A stretch of 9,585 nt of DNA, taken from NCBI GenBank assembly GCA_964614585.1, contig CAZTLW010000091.1:1-9585 (forward strand), written 5' to 3'. The notes under the pieces are model-generated. The model had not been told where the DNA came from. It did no database searches and saw only the letters and a program-made list of their open reading frames with translations. The position numbers and the translations under genes were made by a program. Positions 1-7,744 of this stretch are shown here, piece after piece (within the stretch, counting starts at the first letter, position 1; every line of letters starts with the position of its first letter). The stretch is from JAHEFX01 sp964614585. GTDB lineage: Bacteria > Actinomycetota > Acidimicrobiia > Spongiisociales > JAENVV01.

Positions 1-38
1 TCGGCTGTGTAGCGGCGGTCGGTCGGGATGTCGGACAT
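1..38 (-). CDS. gcvH: Glycine cleavage system H protein, N-terminus only (cut by window edge)
   Basis: GcvH is the lipoyl-carrying shuttle protein of the glycine cleavage system. Only the first 12 codons are inside the window, starting from ATG at 38-36: MSDIPTDRRYTA. This matches the usual GcvH opening (M-S-x-I/V-P-x-D-L-R-Y-T-x-E-H-E-W), with R where L is most common. The lipoyl-lysine region lies outside. No Shine-Dalgarno sequence precedes the ATG. Instead TACCCT sits 8 nt upstream, so the mRNA may be leaderless. The gene is codirectional with the pgsA-like gene, which ends 262 bp upstream. In Mycobacterium tuberculosis a pgsA paralogue (Rv1822) also lies a few genes from gcvH (Rv1826), which supports the call. 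The identification rests on a very short peptide. Confidence 0.72.
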   Translation of the reverse strand, partial: MSDIPTDRRYTA

Positions 39-46
39 GGGGTGCG

Positions 47-52
47 AGGGTA
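47..52 (-). promoter_or_regulatory. Candidate -10 element TACCCT upstream of gcvH
   Basis: TACCCT on the minus strand fits the actinobacterial -10 pattern TAnnnT and ends 8 nt before the gcvH ATG. That spacing would place transcription initiation at or next to the start codon, in keeping with the missing ribosome binding site. No convincing -35 is seen. The hexamer is part of a GGTACCCT string at the edge of the neighbouring GTAC-rich repeats. The promoter role is inferred. Confidence 0.35.
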
Positions 53-63
53 CCGGACGCAGC

Positions 64-84
64 AGTACCGAGTACCGAGTACGG
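64..84 (+). repeat. Tandem array of three 7-bp GTAC units
   Basis: Three direct units AGTACCG, AGTACCG, AGTACGG lie head to tail, and a related GGTACCGG is found at 49-56. The array sits 14 bp before the first hairpin of repeat copy C, on the same strand. A similar array precedes copy B on the opposite strand, so array plus hairpin appears to be a composite repeat. Every unit contains GTAC, itself a palindrome and a common restriction or methylation core. Confidence 0.75.
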
Positions 85-96
85 AGACCAGGAAGG

Positions 97-154
97 AGAT
101 CCCCCCGCCAGGGGGGATGGGCCCCACGGAGCGAAGCGGAGTGGGAGGGGGGAG
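97..154 (+). repeat. Bipartite hairpin repeat, copy C
   Basis: An 8-bp perfect hairpin ATCCCCCC (99-106), loop GCCA, GGGGGGAT (111-118) is followed by GGGCCCC, then CCCAC/GTGGG arms enclosing GGAGCGAAGCGGA, and then a six-G run (147-152). Copies A and B share the first hairpin, the GGGCCCC and the GTGGGAGGGGGG block but differ between the second arms. After the G-run copy C diverges from the CGGTGCCAGAGAGCG tail that the other two share. The copy lies in the long leader between the pgsA-like gene and gcvH. Confidence 0.8.
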
Positions 155-198
155 CCGAATCGCGTCCGGGAAGTCACCAGATCGTGGGGGCTTGTCGC

Positions 199-275
199 CG
201 CTCTCTGGCACCGCCCCCCTCCCACCTCGTCGCCGGCGCTCCTCGGCGGGGCCCATCCCCCCTCCGGGGGGATTT
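199..275 (-). repeat. Bipartite hairpin repeat, copy B
   Basis: Read on the minus strand this copy has the 8-bp hairpin (273-266 with 262-255, loop GGA), GGGCCCC, second arms CCCGCC/GGTGGG, the G-run, and the tail CGGTGCCAGAGAGCG. The first 31 or so bases and the last 28 match copy A exactly, while the 16-17 bases between the second arms differ completely. It lies in inverted orientation to copy C, 44 bp away. There is no coding potential in this region. Together copies B and C fill most of the 262 bp between the pgsA-like gene and gcvH. Confidence 0.82.
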
Positions 276-281
276 CTTCTT

Positions 282-316
282 GGTACCCGGTACCCGGTAC
301 TCAGTACTCGGTTCTT
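282..316 (-). repeat. Tandem array of 7-bp GTAC units overlapping the pgsA stop
   Basis: Written on the plus strand, the units are GGTACCC, GGTACCC, GGTACTC, AGTACTC and a degenerate GGTTCTT. On the minus strand this reads as GTACTGA then GTACCGG twice, leading into copy B, the same arrangement as the array before copy C. The first units overlap the last codons and TGA stop of the pgsA-like gene (R-T-E-Y-stop). Confidence 0.75.
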
Positions 317-938
317 CCGGCCGCCAGCATCTGGCGGATCTCGACGAGGTACTGGGCGGCGGTCCAGAGGTAGAGGCCGAGTCCGACCGCCCCGGCGACG
401 AGGCCGGACCACCGGAACGCCTCCGCCCAGAAGCCGGCCGGCAACGCGGCGGCGAGGTACAGCGACGGCACGGCCCCATAGAGAAGGAACGTGGCGACCT
501 TGCCGAGGAACCTGACGTGGATGGTCTCCCCGGTACGGCGCACCAGCACCCACACGGCGAGCGTCATCACCGTCTCCCGTCCGATGAGGCCGATCACGAA
601 CCACAGCGGCAGCAGCCGCACCCCATCGACGAACACGAAGGCCCCGCCCAACACCGCCGCCACCATCGCCAGCCGGTCGGCTACGGGATCGAGTTTGCGG
701 CCCAGCTCCGACTCCTGGCCGAGCCGACGGGCCAGGAAGCCGTCCACCCAGTCGGTGGAGCCGATGACGAACAGCACGATGGCGGCCGCGACGATGTCGC
801 CGTCGACGAGCAGCAGCCACAGGAACCAGCCGACCCCGACGATCCGTGCCGCCGAGATCAGGTTGGGGATCGTGAGGACCCGCTCGGACGACTCGGGATC
901 CGGGTCCCCCGACGAGGGCTCGGGGGCCTCGTAGCCGG

Positions 939-942
<4 letters not shown>
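301..942 (-). CDS. pgsA: CDP-alcohol phosphatidyltransferase (PgsA type)
   Basis: This is a membrane enzyme of 213 aa that moves a phosphatidyl group from CDP-diacylglycerol to an alcohol, most likely glycerol-3-phosphate in phosphatidylglycerol synthesis. The family signature is complete at residues 64-89: D64, D67-G68, A71-R72, eight residues, G81, D85 and D89, the metal- and CDP-binding aspartates. Several hydrophobic segments follow (about 35-60, 91-108, 110-135, 149-170, 178-200). The GTG start overlaps the TGA stop of the upstream ATPase gene (GTGA), so translation is probably coupled. The first 20 residues are acidic and Pro/Ser-rich and precede the usual LTIPNLIS opening. Actinobacterial members of this family can instead be cardiolipin or phosphatidylinositol-phosphate synthases. 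The family is certain, but the acceptor alcohol is not. The 3' end lies inside a GTAC repeat array. Confidence 0.88.
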
Positions 943-1954
<1,012 letters not shown>

Positions 1955-1958
<4 letters not shown>

Positions 1959-2995
1959 TTCACCAACTCCCCGATCTCGGGCACCTGTTCCCAGTTCCAG
2001 CAGGCCACCTCGTGCCCGCCGCCGATGTCGGTCATCACCGGCTCCTGGGTGACGCACTGCTCGGTTGCGAAGGGGCACCGAGGGTGGAACCGACAGCCCG
2101 ACGGCGGGTCGAGCAGGTTGGGCGGCTCGCCCTCGAGCGGTGCCAGCACGCGTCGCGGACCGGTGATCGACGGCGTCGAGCTGAGCAGCAGGTACGAATA
2201 CGGATGACGGGGCCGGTGGAACACCTCGAGGGTGTCCCCGAGCTCGACGAGCTTGCCGGCGTACATGACGCCGATCCGGTCGGTCACCTCGGCGATGACG
2301 GCGATGTCATGGGAGATGTAGATGATCGCCATCCCCAGCTCCTCCTGGACCTCCTTGAGCTCCTTGAGGATCTGGTCCTGGACGATGACGTCGAGGGCGG
2401 TGGTCGGCTCGTCGGCGATGATGAGCTTGGGGTTGCACGACAACGCCATGGCGATGACGGCCCGCTGGCGCATGCCGCCGGAGAACTCATGGGGGTAGCG
2501 CTCGATCACGGCCGGGTTGAGACCGACCATCTCGAAGAGCGCCGAGATCCGGCCGGTCTCCTCGGCGTACGTCAGCCGGGTCGGCCAGTGCAGGCGGAGC
2601 GCCTCGCGAATCTGGTCGCCGACCGTGTAGACGGGGTTCCAGGAGTTCATCGCACCCTGGAACACCATCGAGATGTCGCGCCAGCGATGCTCGCGCAGTT
2701 CGTTCTCGGAGAGGCCGACGAGGCTCTCGCCGTCGAGGCGGATGTCGCCCGAGCGGATCTCGCCGTTGTCGGGGAGCAGCTGGAGGAGGGCAAGCGCCAT
2801 GGACGTCTTGCCGCAGCCGGACTCCCCCACGAGGCCGAGCGACTCGCCCGCCGCCAGTCGGAACGTGACGTCCTCCACGGCCGAGACGTCGCCCTCCTTG
2901 GTGGAGTAGCGCATGACGACGTTCTCCACCTCGAGCAGCGGCGTGCCGGCTCGCCCGCCGCGCGAGCCGATGTCGGTGATCTGGGACTGGGTCAT
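1955..2995 (-). CDS. Peptide/nickel-type ABC transporter ATP-binding protein (DppD/OppD-like)
   Basis: This 346-aa protein is the first ATPase of the importer. Motifs in order are Walker A GESGCGKT (57-64), Q-loop Q113, signature FSGGMRQR (171-178), Walker B LIIADEP with D195 and E196, and H-loop H229. The oligopeptide-type C-terminal region holds C301, C307, C314 and C332, a likely iron-sulfur ligand set as in the partner ATPase. The ATG at 2995 is preceded by AGGAAGG at 3007-3001 with a 5-nt spacer. That ribosome binding site overlaps the stop codon of the upstream permease, so the two genes are closely coupled. The reading frame stays open far upstream inside the permease gene, but without family similarity, so the longer start is not used. 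FSGGM in place of LSGGQ is common in D-type subunits. Confidence 0.93.
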
Positions 2996-3006
2996 GGTCG
3001 CCTTCC

Positions 3007-4149
3007 TCAGCGGCTGCGGAGCCGGGGGTTGACGACCTCGTCCATCGCACGTCCGACGAGGAAGAATCCGGCCGAGAACAACGTCACCGCCAGGCCGGCC
3101 GGGAACAACAGCCACCAGGCATCGAGGCCCTGCAGCGTGTACCCCTGGGTGTGGGCGGTATTGATCATGATGCCCCACGACATGTCGATCGAGAGCAGGC
3201 CGAGGAACGAGAGCGTCGCCTCGGTGAAGATCGCCGCCGTCACGCCGAACATCATGTAGAGGAAGCTGAGCGGCAGCACGTTGGGGATGATGTGGGCGGT
3301 GATGATCCGCCAGTCGGAGCCGCCGGCGACCCGGGCCGCGTCGATGAACGGCTTGACCTTCACCGACAATGCCTGGCTCTTGAGGATGATCGCGGTGCCA
3401 CCCAGACCCGTCAGCAGGCCGATGATGACCGCGAGCACGATGATGCCCAGGTCGAACAGTGCCGATCCCACGATCAGGAGCGGCAGCAGCGGGATGAGGA
3501 TGAACAGGTCGGCGACCCGCATGAGGAAGGTGTCGACACCGCCGCCGAAGTAGGCGGCAATGGTGCCCGACAGGGTTGCCAGCACCACCGAACTGATGGC
3601 GGCGACGAAGCCGAGCAGGAAGGCGATTTGGGCCCCCTTCAGCAACTGGCTGAAGATGTCGGCCCCCCACGGGTCGGTGCCGAGGAGGTGGGGGAACTCG
3701 ACGCCGGTGAGCACGGGTGGAGCCGGGTTCCGGAGGGGAGCGGTGACCGTGCTCCCGATCTCGGGGATGACCGCCCCCGAGCCCAGCAACTGGGCCTCGA
3801 TCTGGCTGATCTCGGTCGTGGGGTCGGTGACCTCGGCGACGACGGTCTTCTCCACCGTGACGGTGTCGGTGCCCCGGATGGGGTCATAGACGTTGGTGCC
3901 GGCGACGATGGCGTCGGACCACACCGTGTTCATGAGGATCGGATGGGCGATGGCCATCACGCCGAACAGGCCGATGATGAACAGGCCCACGATGCCGAGC
4001 TTGTTGTCCGAGAAGAGCGCCCAGTTCCGCCGGAACGACACCCAGGCCAGTCGCAGCCGGATGCGCCACAGCGACTCCTCCAGCGGCGCCTCGATGATGG
4101 GGGCGTCCAGCCCGGGGCCGGGTGCCTGGGTCGTGGTCTCGTCGATCAT
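3007..4149 (-). CDS. ABC transporter permease, DppC/OppC-like, with enlarged first outer loop
   Basis: This 380-aa inner-membrane subunit pairs with the B permease to form the channel. The first membrane helix is near 52-68. Family landmarks are HLLGTDPWGADIFSQLLKGA at 154-173 (equivalent to the usual HPLGTDxxGRD segment), the ATPase-contacting EAA loop at about 270-290 (DAARVAGGSDWRI, then PN), EATLSFLGL at 310-318, and a C-terminal NPRLRSR. Between the first helix and the HLLGTD motif there are about 85 residues, roughly 45 more than in a typical DppC of about 300 aa. The extra part is Thr/Val/Glu-rich and would lie outside the membrane. The N-terminal 25 residues are acidic and Pro-rich. 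The ATG at 4149 has AGGAG 6 nt upstream, and the upstream stop is 9 nt away. The length comparison is from memory of the family. Confidence 0.92.
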   Translation of the reverse strand: MIDETTTQAPGPGLDAPIIEAPLEESLWRIRLRLAWVSFRRNWALFSDNKLGIVGLFIIGLFGVMAIAHPILMNTVWSDAIVAGTNVYDPIRGTDTVTVEKTVVAEVTDPTTEISQIEAQLLGSGAVIPEIGSTVTAPLRNPAPPVLTGVEFPHLLGTDPWGADIFSQLLKGAQIAFLLGFVAAISSVVLATLSGTIAAYFGGGVDTFLMRVADLFILIPLLPLLIVGSALFDLGIIVLAVIIGLLTGLGGTAIILKSQALSVKVKPFIDAARVAGGSDWRIITAHIIPNVLPLSFLYMMFGVTAAIFTEATLSFLGLLSIDMSWGIMINTAHTQGYTLQGLDAWWLLFPAGLAVTLFSAGFFLVGRAMDEVVNPRLRSR

Positions 4150-4158
4150 GCGGTGCTC

Positions 4159-5319
4159 CTAGCCCTGCACCCGGATGCGGGGGTCGAGGACGGCGTAGAG
4201 GATATCGGCAACGAGGTGGGCGAGGAGGGACAGGACGGCGATGAAGGAAAGGGCGCCCATCGCCAGGGGCACGTCCTCGACGGTGATCGCTCGCAGCAGT
4301 TCGAGGCCGATGCCCGGCCACGAGAAGATGGACTCGGTGATGACCCCGCCGCCGATGACGGTGGCGAGGGCCAGGACCAGGGAGGTGACCACCGGGAGGA
4401 GCGCGTTGCGGGACGCGTGGCGGTCCCGGATCGTCTTGTCCGGCACGCCCTTGGCCCGGGCAGTGAGGATGTAGTCCTCCTTGACCGTCTCGATCATCGA
4501 CGTCCTGGTCAGCAAGGTCGTGGACGCATACGCCACGAGCGTGAGCGTCACCACCGGGATGACGCTGTGCCAGACGATGTCCAGCGCCCACTCCCCGCGG
4601 GGGTTGATGACCCAGAAGGTCGCGAAGGCAACGGCGATGCCCACCGCCGCCCAGCGGCTGCGGGTGCGTCGGGTGTCCCAATCCTGGGTGTTGCGCCGGA
4701 TGAGATACCAGGCCCCGAGATAGGCCACGGCGGCGACCACGGCCGATCCCATCATCAACAGGAACACCGAGTCGGCGGCGTAGGGCGCGTCGAGCCATTT
4801 GTCGACGGTGATGAACTTCCCTAGTGGGAACCACTCGAGCTGGACCGCGAAGAACCACAGCATGAGGAGGGCGAACCACGGATAGAAGACCGTCCAGAGG
4901 AAGATCGATGAGGTGAGCACGACCTTCTCGGTCATGGTGTCGCGGCGCCAGGCCACGAGTTTGCCGCTCACGAAGCCGACCACGTAGGCGAGGATCGTGG
5001 CGAGCAGGAAGAGGTAGAGGGTGCGGGGCAGGGCGTCCCACAGGACGTTGGCGACGGGCTCGGGGTACTGGCTCCACGAGACGCCGAGGTCGCCGGTGGT
5101 GACGTTCCACATGTACGACAGCACCTGCAGGTGCGGCGGCTGGTCGAGGCCGAGGCGCTCGATGAGCTCCTGCTTGGCCTCCGGGGGGATGTCGGGGTTG
5201 CCGACGAACTGGTTCTCGAGGCCGCCCGGCTGGGCGAGCAGGAGCGAGTACAGCAGGGCGAGGAAGATGTAGAACACCAGGACCATCTGGCCGAGGCGCT
5301 TCAGGATGAACATCCACAT
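4159..5319 (-). CDS. ABC transporter permease, DppB/OppB-like, with probable extra membrane hairpin
   Basis: This 386-aa inner-membrane subunit has the usual N-terminal helix (residues 4-28), an outer domain with GDLGVSWS (76-83), a helix after PRTLYLFLLA, the EAA loop at 281-310 (EDYILTARAKG, then RNALLPV), and the typical ending FSWPGIG (332-338) and LDPRIRVQG. Between the loop after EWFPLG (162-167) and HSVIPVVTL (251-259) lie about 80 residues with two hydrophobic stretches (184-207 and 223-238) separated by an Arg-rich turn. These appear to be an added pair of helices, and most DppB proteins are about 310-340 aa. I chose the ATG at 5319 because family similarity begins there (MWMFILKRLGQ). 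The candidate ribosome binding site GAGG is 11 nt away and therefore weak. An ATG at 5313 is also possible. The gene follows the binding-protein gene after 131 nt. Confidence 0.9.
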   Translation of the reverse strand: MWMFILKRLGQMVLVFYIFLALLYSLLLAQPGGLENQFVGNPDIPPEAKQELIERLGLDQPPHLQVLSYMWNVTTGDLGVSWSQYPEPVANVLWDALPRTLYLFLLATILAYVVGFVSGKLVAWRRDTMTEKVVLTSSIFLWTVFYPWFALLMLWFFAVQLEWFPLGKFITVDKWLDAPYAADSVFLLMMGSAVVAAVAYLGAWYLIRRNTQDWDTRRTRSRWAAVGIAVAFATFWVINPRGEWALDIVWHSVIPVVTLTLVAYASTTLLTRTSMIETVKEDYILTARAKGVPDKTIRDRHASRNALLPVVTSLVLALATVIGGGVITESIFSWPGIGLELLRAITVEDVPLAMGALSFIAVLSLLAHLVADILYAVLDPRIRVQG

Positions 5320-5401
5320 GGGTTCTGGTGCCTCGAGCGGTCGTGGTGTCGGGTGGCGATGCCCCGCTCGGCGGCATCGGCCCGCTTGGCCAGTTCGTGG
5401 A

Positions 5402-5429
5402 GGGTGGGGGCGCCGGAGCGCCCCCACCC
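5402..5429 (-). terminator. 12-bp GC hairpin between binding-protein and permease genes
   Basis: Arms 5402-5413 and 5418-5429 are exactly complementary over 12 bp with a 4-nt loop (TCCG on the transcript strand). The hairpin begins 22 nt after the stop of the solute-binding protein gene. It is not followed by a run of T, so it is more likely a partial terminator or an mRNA 3'-end stabiliser than a full stop. Such a structure would let the binding protein be made in excess over the membrane subunits, a common arrangement in importer operons. Confidence 0.65.
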
Positions 5430-5450
5430 CTCACGTTGGTAGTCGGTCGG

Positions 5451-7466
5451 TTACTTGCTGACCACGCCCGGGAAGCCGGACCCGAACTGCAGACCCGACA
5501 GGGTCGACGTGAACGGGAAGCTCAACTCGGAGTTGAACGACTCGGTGATCGGCGTGTCGAAGAGCACGATGTAGGGAAGGTCCGTGGCGAGAATGCGCTC
5601 CGCCTCGGACATGGCCTCGAAGGCCTCCTCCTCCGTCGCCGCAGCGATGATCGCATCGGCGGCGGCGTCGAACTCGTCGCTCTGGTACTGCGGGGCGTTG
5701 TTGCCGTCCGGGTTGTTGTTCAGCGAGTTCCGGCTGTGCCAGAAGGACTCGTGGAACGTCGGGAAGGCAGCGTTGCCCAGCGACCAGCCGAGCAGGTACA
5801 TGTCGAAGTCGCCGACACCCTCCTCGTTGATCGTGTACGCCGCTGCGACCAGGGTGTTGAAGTCGGTGGGGTTCGCCGTGGCCGGCGCACCGAGCATCTC
5901 GATCCAGGTCTCGATCCACAGCGAGGCCGTGGAACGGAGCGGGTCGTACGAGGCGGCCGGAGCCAGGACCTCGATGTCCTCGACCTCGACACCCTCGGGG
6001 TCGGTCAGGCCGGAGCCGTTCCGAACCACGTTGAGCTCTTCGTCGAAGCTGGGCTCCTCGCCCGACCAGGTGAACCCGGCGTCCTTCAGCAGCTGCACGG
6101 CCTCGGTGAGACGGTCCTGCGTCGACTTGCCGACGTACTGGGACTTGATCTCCTCGGCGAGCTCCTCGTTGTACCACTTGGCATTGCCCTCGGGCACCAT
6201 CAGGTACATCGGGAACGCCACACCCTGGAGCACGTTCTGGGTCAGGAACTCCTTGTCGACCATGAGGGCCAGGGCCTGACGGAACTCCACGTAGGAGAAC
6301 GGGCTCTTGTTCAGGTTGAAGGCGGCGTACCGCATGCCGTTGGTCGGGTTGGCGATCGTGGTGATGCCCTCGGCGTTGAGGACCTGCTCACGCAGACCGG
6401 TGCCGATCCCGAGCGGGTTGATCCAGTAGTCGATCTCCCCACCGATCAGCGCCTGCACCGCGAGGTTCTGGTCGCTGTAGATCGAGTACGTGACGTTGTC
6501 CACGAACGGACCCGTCGTGTACTCGGCGACAACCTCACCCGACACGTCGCCGTAGTCGGTGCCGTCGACGTTGACGCCGCCGCTGTCGAACACGGTCGTG
6601 GCCTGGCCACTGAGCCCGTAGTTCTCGTTGGCGACGGATTCGACGAAGGCGCCCTGCTCGTAGTTGTTGAGCACCAGGGAGCCGGCCGAGACCGCGCCCA
6701 CGCCGTCGGCGGCGAAGAGCGAGGCGACCGGATCGTCGGTGGCCGCAGCCTCGTCGACGATGGGACCCCAGTACTCGTCACTCATGACGGCGTTCACGCC
6801 GACGTTGTGCGGCCAGGTGCCCAGGCCCGGACGGTCCGAGAAGGTGTAGACGACCGTGAGGTCGTCCGGCGCCTCGACCGAGAGCAGCTGCGGCGTCTGG
6901 GTGTCCGCGTACGGGTACATCACGAGCCACGTGCCGGAGAGGCCGAGGTCGCGAGAGGTCTCGTAGGTGAACACGACGTCGTTGGCGTCGAGCGGCGAGC
7001 CGTCGGACCAGGTCTGGTCCGGGGTGAGCTCGACGGTCACGGTCCAACCGGCGTCGCCCTCGACCGGCTCGGGCGGGGGGCCCGCCACGGCGAGGTCGGG
7101 CACCACGGCCAGGCTCGGCAGGTCGATGCCGTACAGACCACGGACGGTCGGTGCGTTCACGTACTGCGCGTAGACGGTGCCGGCGGCGCCGTCGCCCAGG
7201 TAGGTCCAGTAGTTGGTGGTGGTGATGTCCGAGGTCATGCCCATGGCATACGTGCCACCGGCGCTCGGCTCGCCACCTTCGTCCCCACCATCGTCACCTT
7301 CGGTCGTGGTGGTTTCACCCGCGTCACCTTCTGTGGTGGTCGTGGTGTCACCGCCCTCGGCCTCGGTGGTGTCGGTGGTGTCACCGCCGCAGGCCGCGGC
7401 AATCATGGCGAGGACCGCCAGGAGAGCCACGAACTTCAGCAGGTGACGCTTCGATGATTCGATCAC
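5451..7466 (-). CDS. Peptide/nickel-type ABC transporter solute-binding lipoprotein (SBP family 5)
   Basis: This 671-aa protein is the extracellular substrate-capture component of the importer. Residues 4-25 form a signal peptide (SSKRH, then a hydrophobic core ending MIAAA) with lipidation at C26. Residues 27-70 are a low-complexity Thr/Glu/Asp/Gly linker that would tether the domain to the membrane. The family 5 hallmark QTWSDGSPLDANDVVFTYE occupies 151-169. The C-terminal segment has the usual dispersed features (EAERILATDLPYIVLF near 615-630). It is longer than DppA or OppA (about 535-545 aa), partly because of the linker. The GTG start at 7466 is preferred because GGAGG lies 9 nt upstream and the signal peptide begins here. 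An upstream ATG at 7514 has no such site and adds unrelated residues. It is the first gene of the operon. The ligand cannot be predicted; peptides are only the commonest family substrate. Confidence 0.93.
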   Translation of the reverse strand: MIESSKRHLLKFVALLAVLAMIAAACGGDTTDTTEAEGGDTTTTTEGDAGETTTTEGDDGGDEGGEPSAGGTYAMGMTSDITTTNYWTYLGDGAAGTVYAQYVNAPTVRGLYGIDLPSLAVVPDLAVAGPPPEPVEGDAGWTVTVELTPDQTWSDGSPLDANDVVFTYETSRDLGLSGTWLVMYPYADTQTPQLLSVEAPDDLTVVYTFSDRPGLGTWPHNVGVNAVMSDEYWGPIVDEAAATDDPVASLFAADGVGAVSAGSLVLNNYEQGAFVESVANENYGLSGQATTVFDSGGVNVDGTDYGDVSGEVVAEYTTGPFVDNVTYSIYSDQNLAVQALIGGEIDYWINPLGIGTGLREQVLNAEGITTIANPTNGMRYAAFNLNKSPFSYVEFRQALALMVDKEFLTQNVLQGVAFPMYLMVPEGNAKWYNEELAEEIKSQYVGKSTQDRLTEAVQLLKDAGFTWSGEEPSFDEELNVVRNGSGLTDPEGVEVEDIEVLAPAASYDPLRSTASLWIETWIEMLGAPATANPTDFNTLVAAAYTINEEGVGDFDMYLLGWSLGNAAFPTFHESFWHSRNSLNNNPDGNNAPQYQSDEFDAAADAIIAAATEEEAFEAMSEAERILATDLPYIVLFDTPITESFNSELSFPFTSTLSGLQFGSGFPGVVSK

Positions 7467-7475
7467 CGTTGCTTT

Positions 7476-7480
7476 CCTCC
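7476..7480 (-). promoter_or_regulatory. Ribosome binding site GGAGG deciding the GTG start of the binding protein
   Basis: GGAGG (inside GGAGGAAAG) on the minus strand is the best Shine-Dalgarno match in the window and sits 9 nt from the GTG at 7466. It decides the start in favour of this GTG over the in-frame ATG at 7514. Confidence 0.75.
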
Positions 7481-7529
7481 AGTATCGCTGATAGGTCGAC
7501 CACGGCAGGGGCACCGGGCCGACGGCGGC

Positions 7530-7559
7530 ACCTTAAACGTCGGATGAGAGAACCAACAA
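7530..7559 (-). promoter_or_regulatory. Candidate promoter of the transporter operon
   Basis: On the minus strand a -35-like TTGTTG (7559-7554) and a -10-like TAAGGT (7535-7530) are separated by 18 nt. They lie about 65 nt before the GTG start, between the tRNA-Pro gene and the binding-protein gene. The -10 fits TAnnnT. The AT-richer patch stands out in an otherwise very GC-rich stretch. No experimental evidence is available. Confidence 0.4.
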
Positions 7560-7565
7560 CCACCC

Positions 7566-7580
7566 GTCCGCTCTGCGGAC
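7566..7580 (-). promoter_or_regulatory. Perfect dyad GTCCGC-AGA-GCGGAC upstream of the operon promoter
   Basis: Six-base arms with a 3-nt centre lie 6 nt upstream of the putative -35 of the transporter operon. The symmetry and position suit a regulator binding site, but the same bases could form a small hairpin in a transcript reading on from the tRNA. A further 6-bp hairpin (7596-7601 with 7607-7612) lies next to it. Confidence 0.35.
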
Positions 7581-7621
7581 ACGTCTGGGCCATCTCCGCC
7601 CATCCGGGGCGGGACGCGAAG

Positions 7622-7649
7622 GGGCCCGCCGAGCGTCCTCGGCGGGCCC
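7622..7649 (-). terminator. 12-bp hairpin just after tRNA-Pro
   Basis: Arms 7622-7633 (GGGCCCGCCGAG) and 7638-7649 are exactly complementary, with a 4-nt loop. The hairpin begins 5 nt beyond the tRNA 3' end on the transcript strand, which suits termination or 3'-end definition of the tRNA transcript. No T-run follows, as is common for GC-rich actinobacterial terminators. A smaller hairpin at 7596-7612 follows downstream. Confidence 0.7.
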
Positions 7650-7654
7650 ATCCG

Positions 7655-7728
7655 TCGGGCTGGCCGGATTTGAACCGGCGACCCCCAGTCCCCCAGACTG
7701 GTGCGCTACCAAGCTGCGCCACAGCCCG
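7655..7728 (-). tRNA. tRNA-Pro (anticodon GGG)
   Basis: The 74-nt cloverleaf is complete: acceptor stem CGGGCTG/CAGCCCG (7728-7722 with 7662-7656), D stem GCGC/GCGC, anticodon stem CCAGT/ACTGG with loop CTGGGGG, variable loop GGGTC, and T stem GCCGG/CCGGC with loop TTCAAAT. The anticodon at 7694-7692 is GGG, reading the proline codons CCC and CCU. The C1-G72 pair and discriminator A73 are the bacterial tRNA-Pro identity elements. CCA is not encoded and must be added after transcription. Confidence 0.97.
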
Positions 7729-7738
7729 TGAGAACGGC

Positions 7739-7744
7739 AGGGTA
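7739..7744 (-). promoter_or_regulatory. Candidate -10 element TACCCT upstream of tRNA-Pro
   Basis: TACCCT (TAnnnT type) ends 10 nt before the mature tRNA 5' end, which would give a leader of only a few nucleotides. It overlaps the last unit of the GTAC array, so the repeat may supply the promoter core. No clear -35 is seen. Confidence 0.4.

Noticed and set aside
39..300. Glycine riboswitch upstream of gcvH
   Set aside because: The leader is filled with the inverted hairpin repeats and GTAC arrays. I could not see the conserved glycine-aptamer core on the minus strand.
3151..4824. A 557-codon open frame on the plus strand across both permease genes
   Set aside because: It is a shadow of the two permeases, composed of charged low-complexity residues with no domain or start signal.
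5328..7457. A 709-codon open frame on the plus strand covering the binding-protein gene
   Set aside because: It is antisense to a gene with clear family motifs and a signal peptide. Its product is rich in D, E, H, R, G and V with no recognisable domain, typical of opposite-strand frames in GC-rich DNA.
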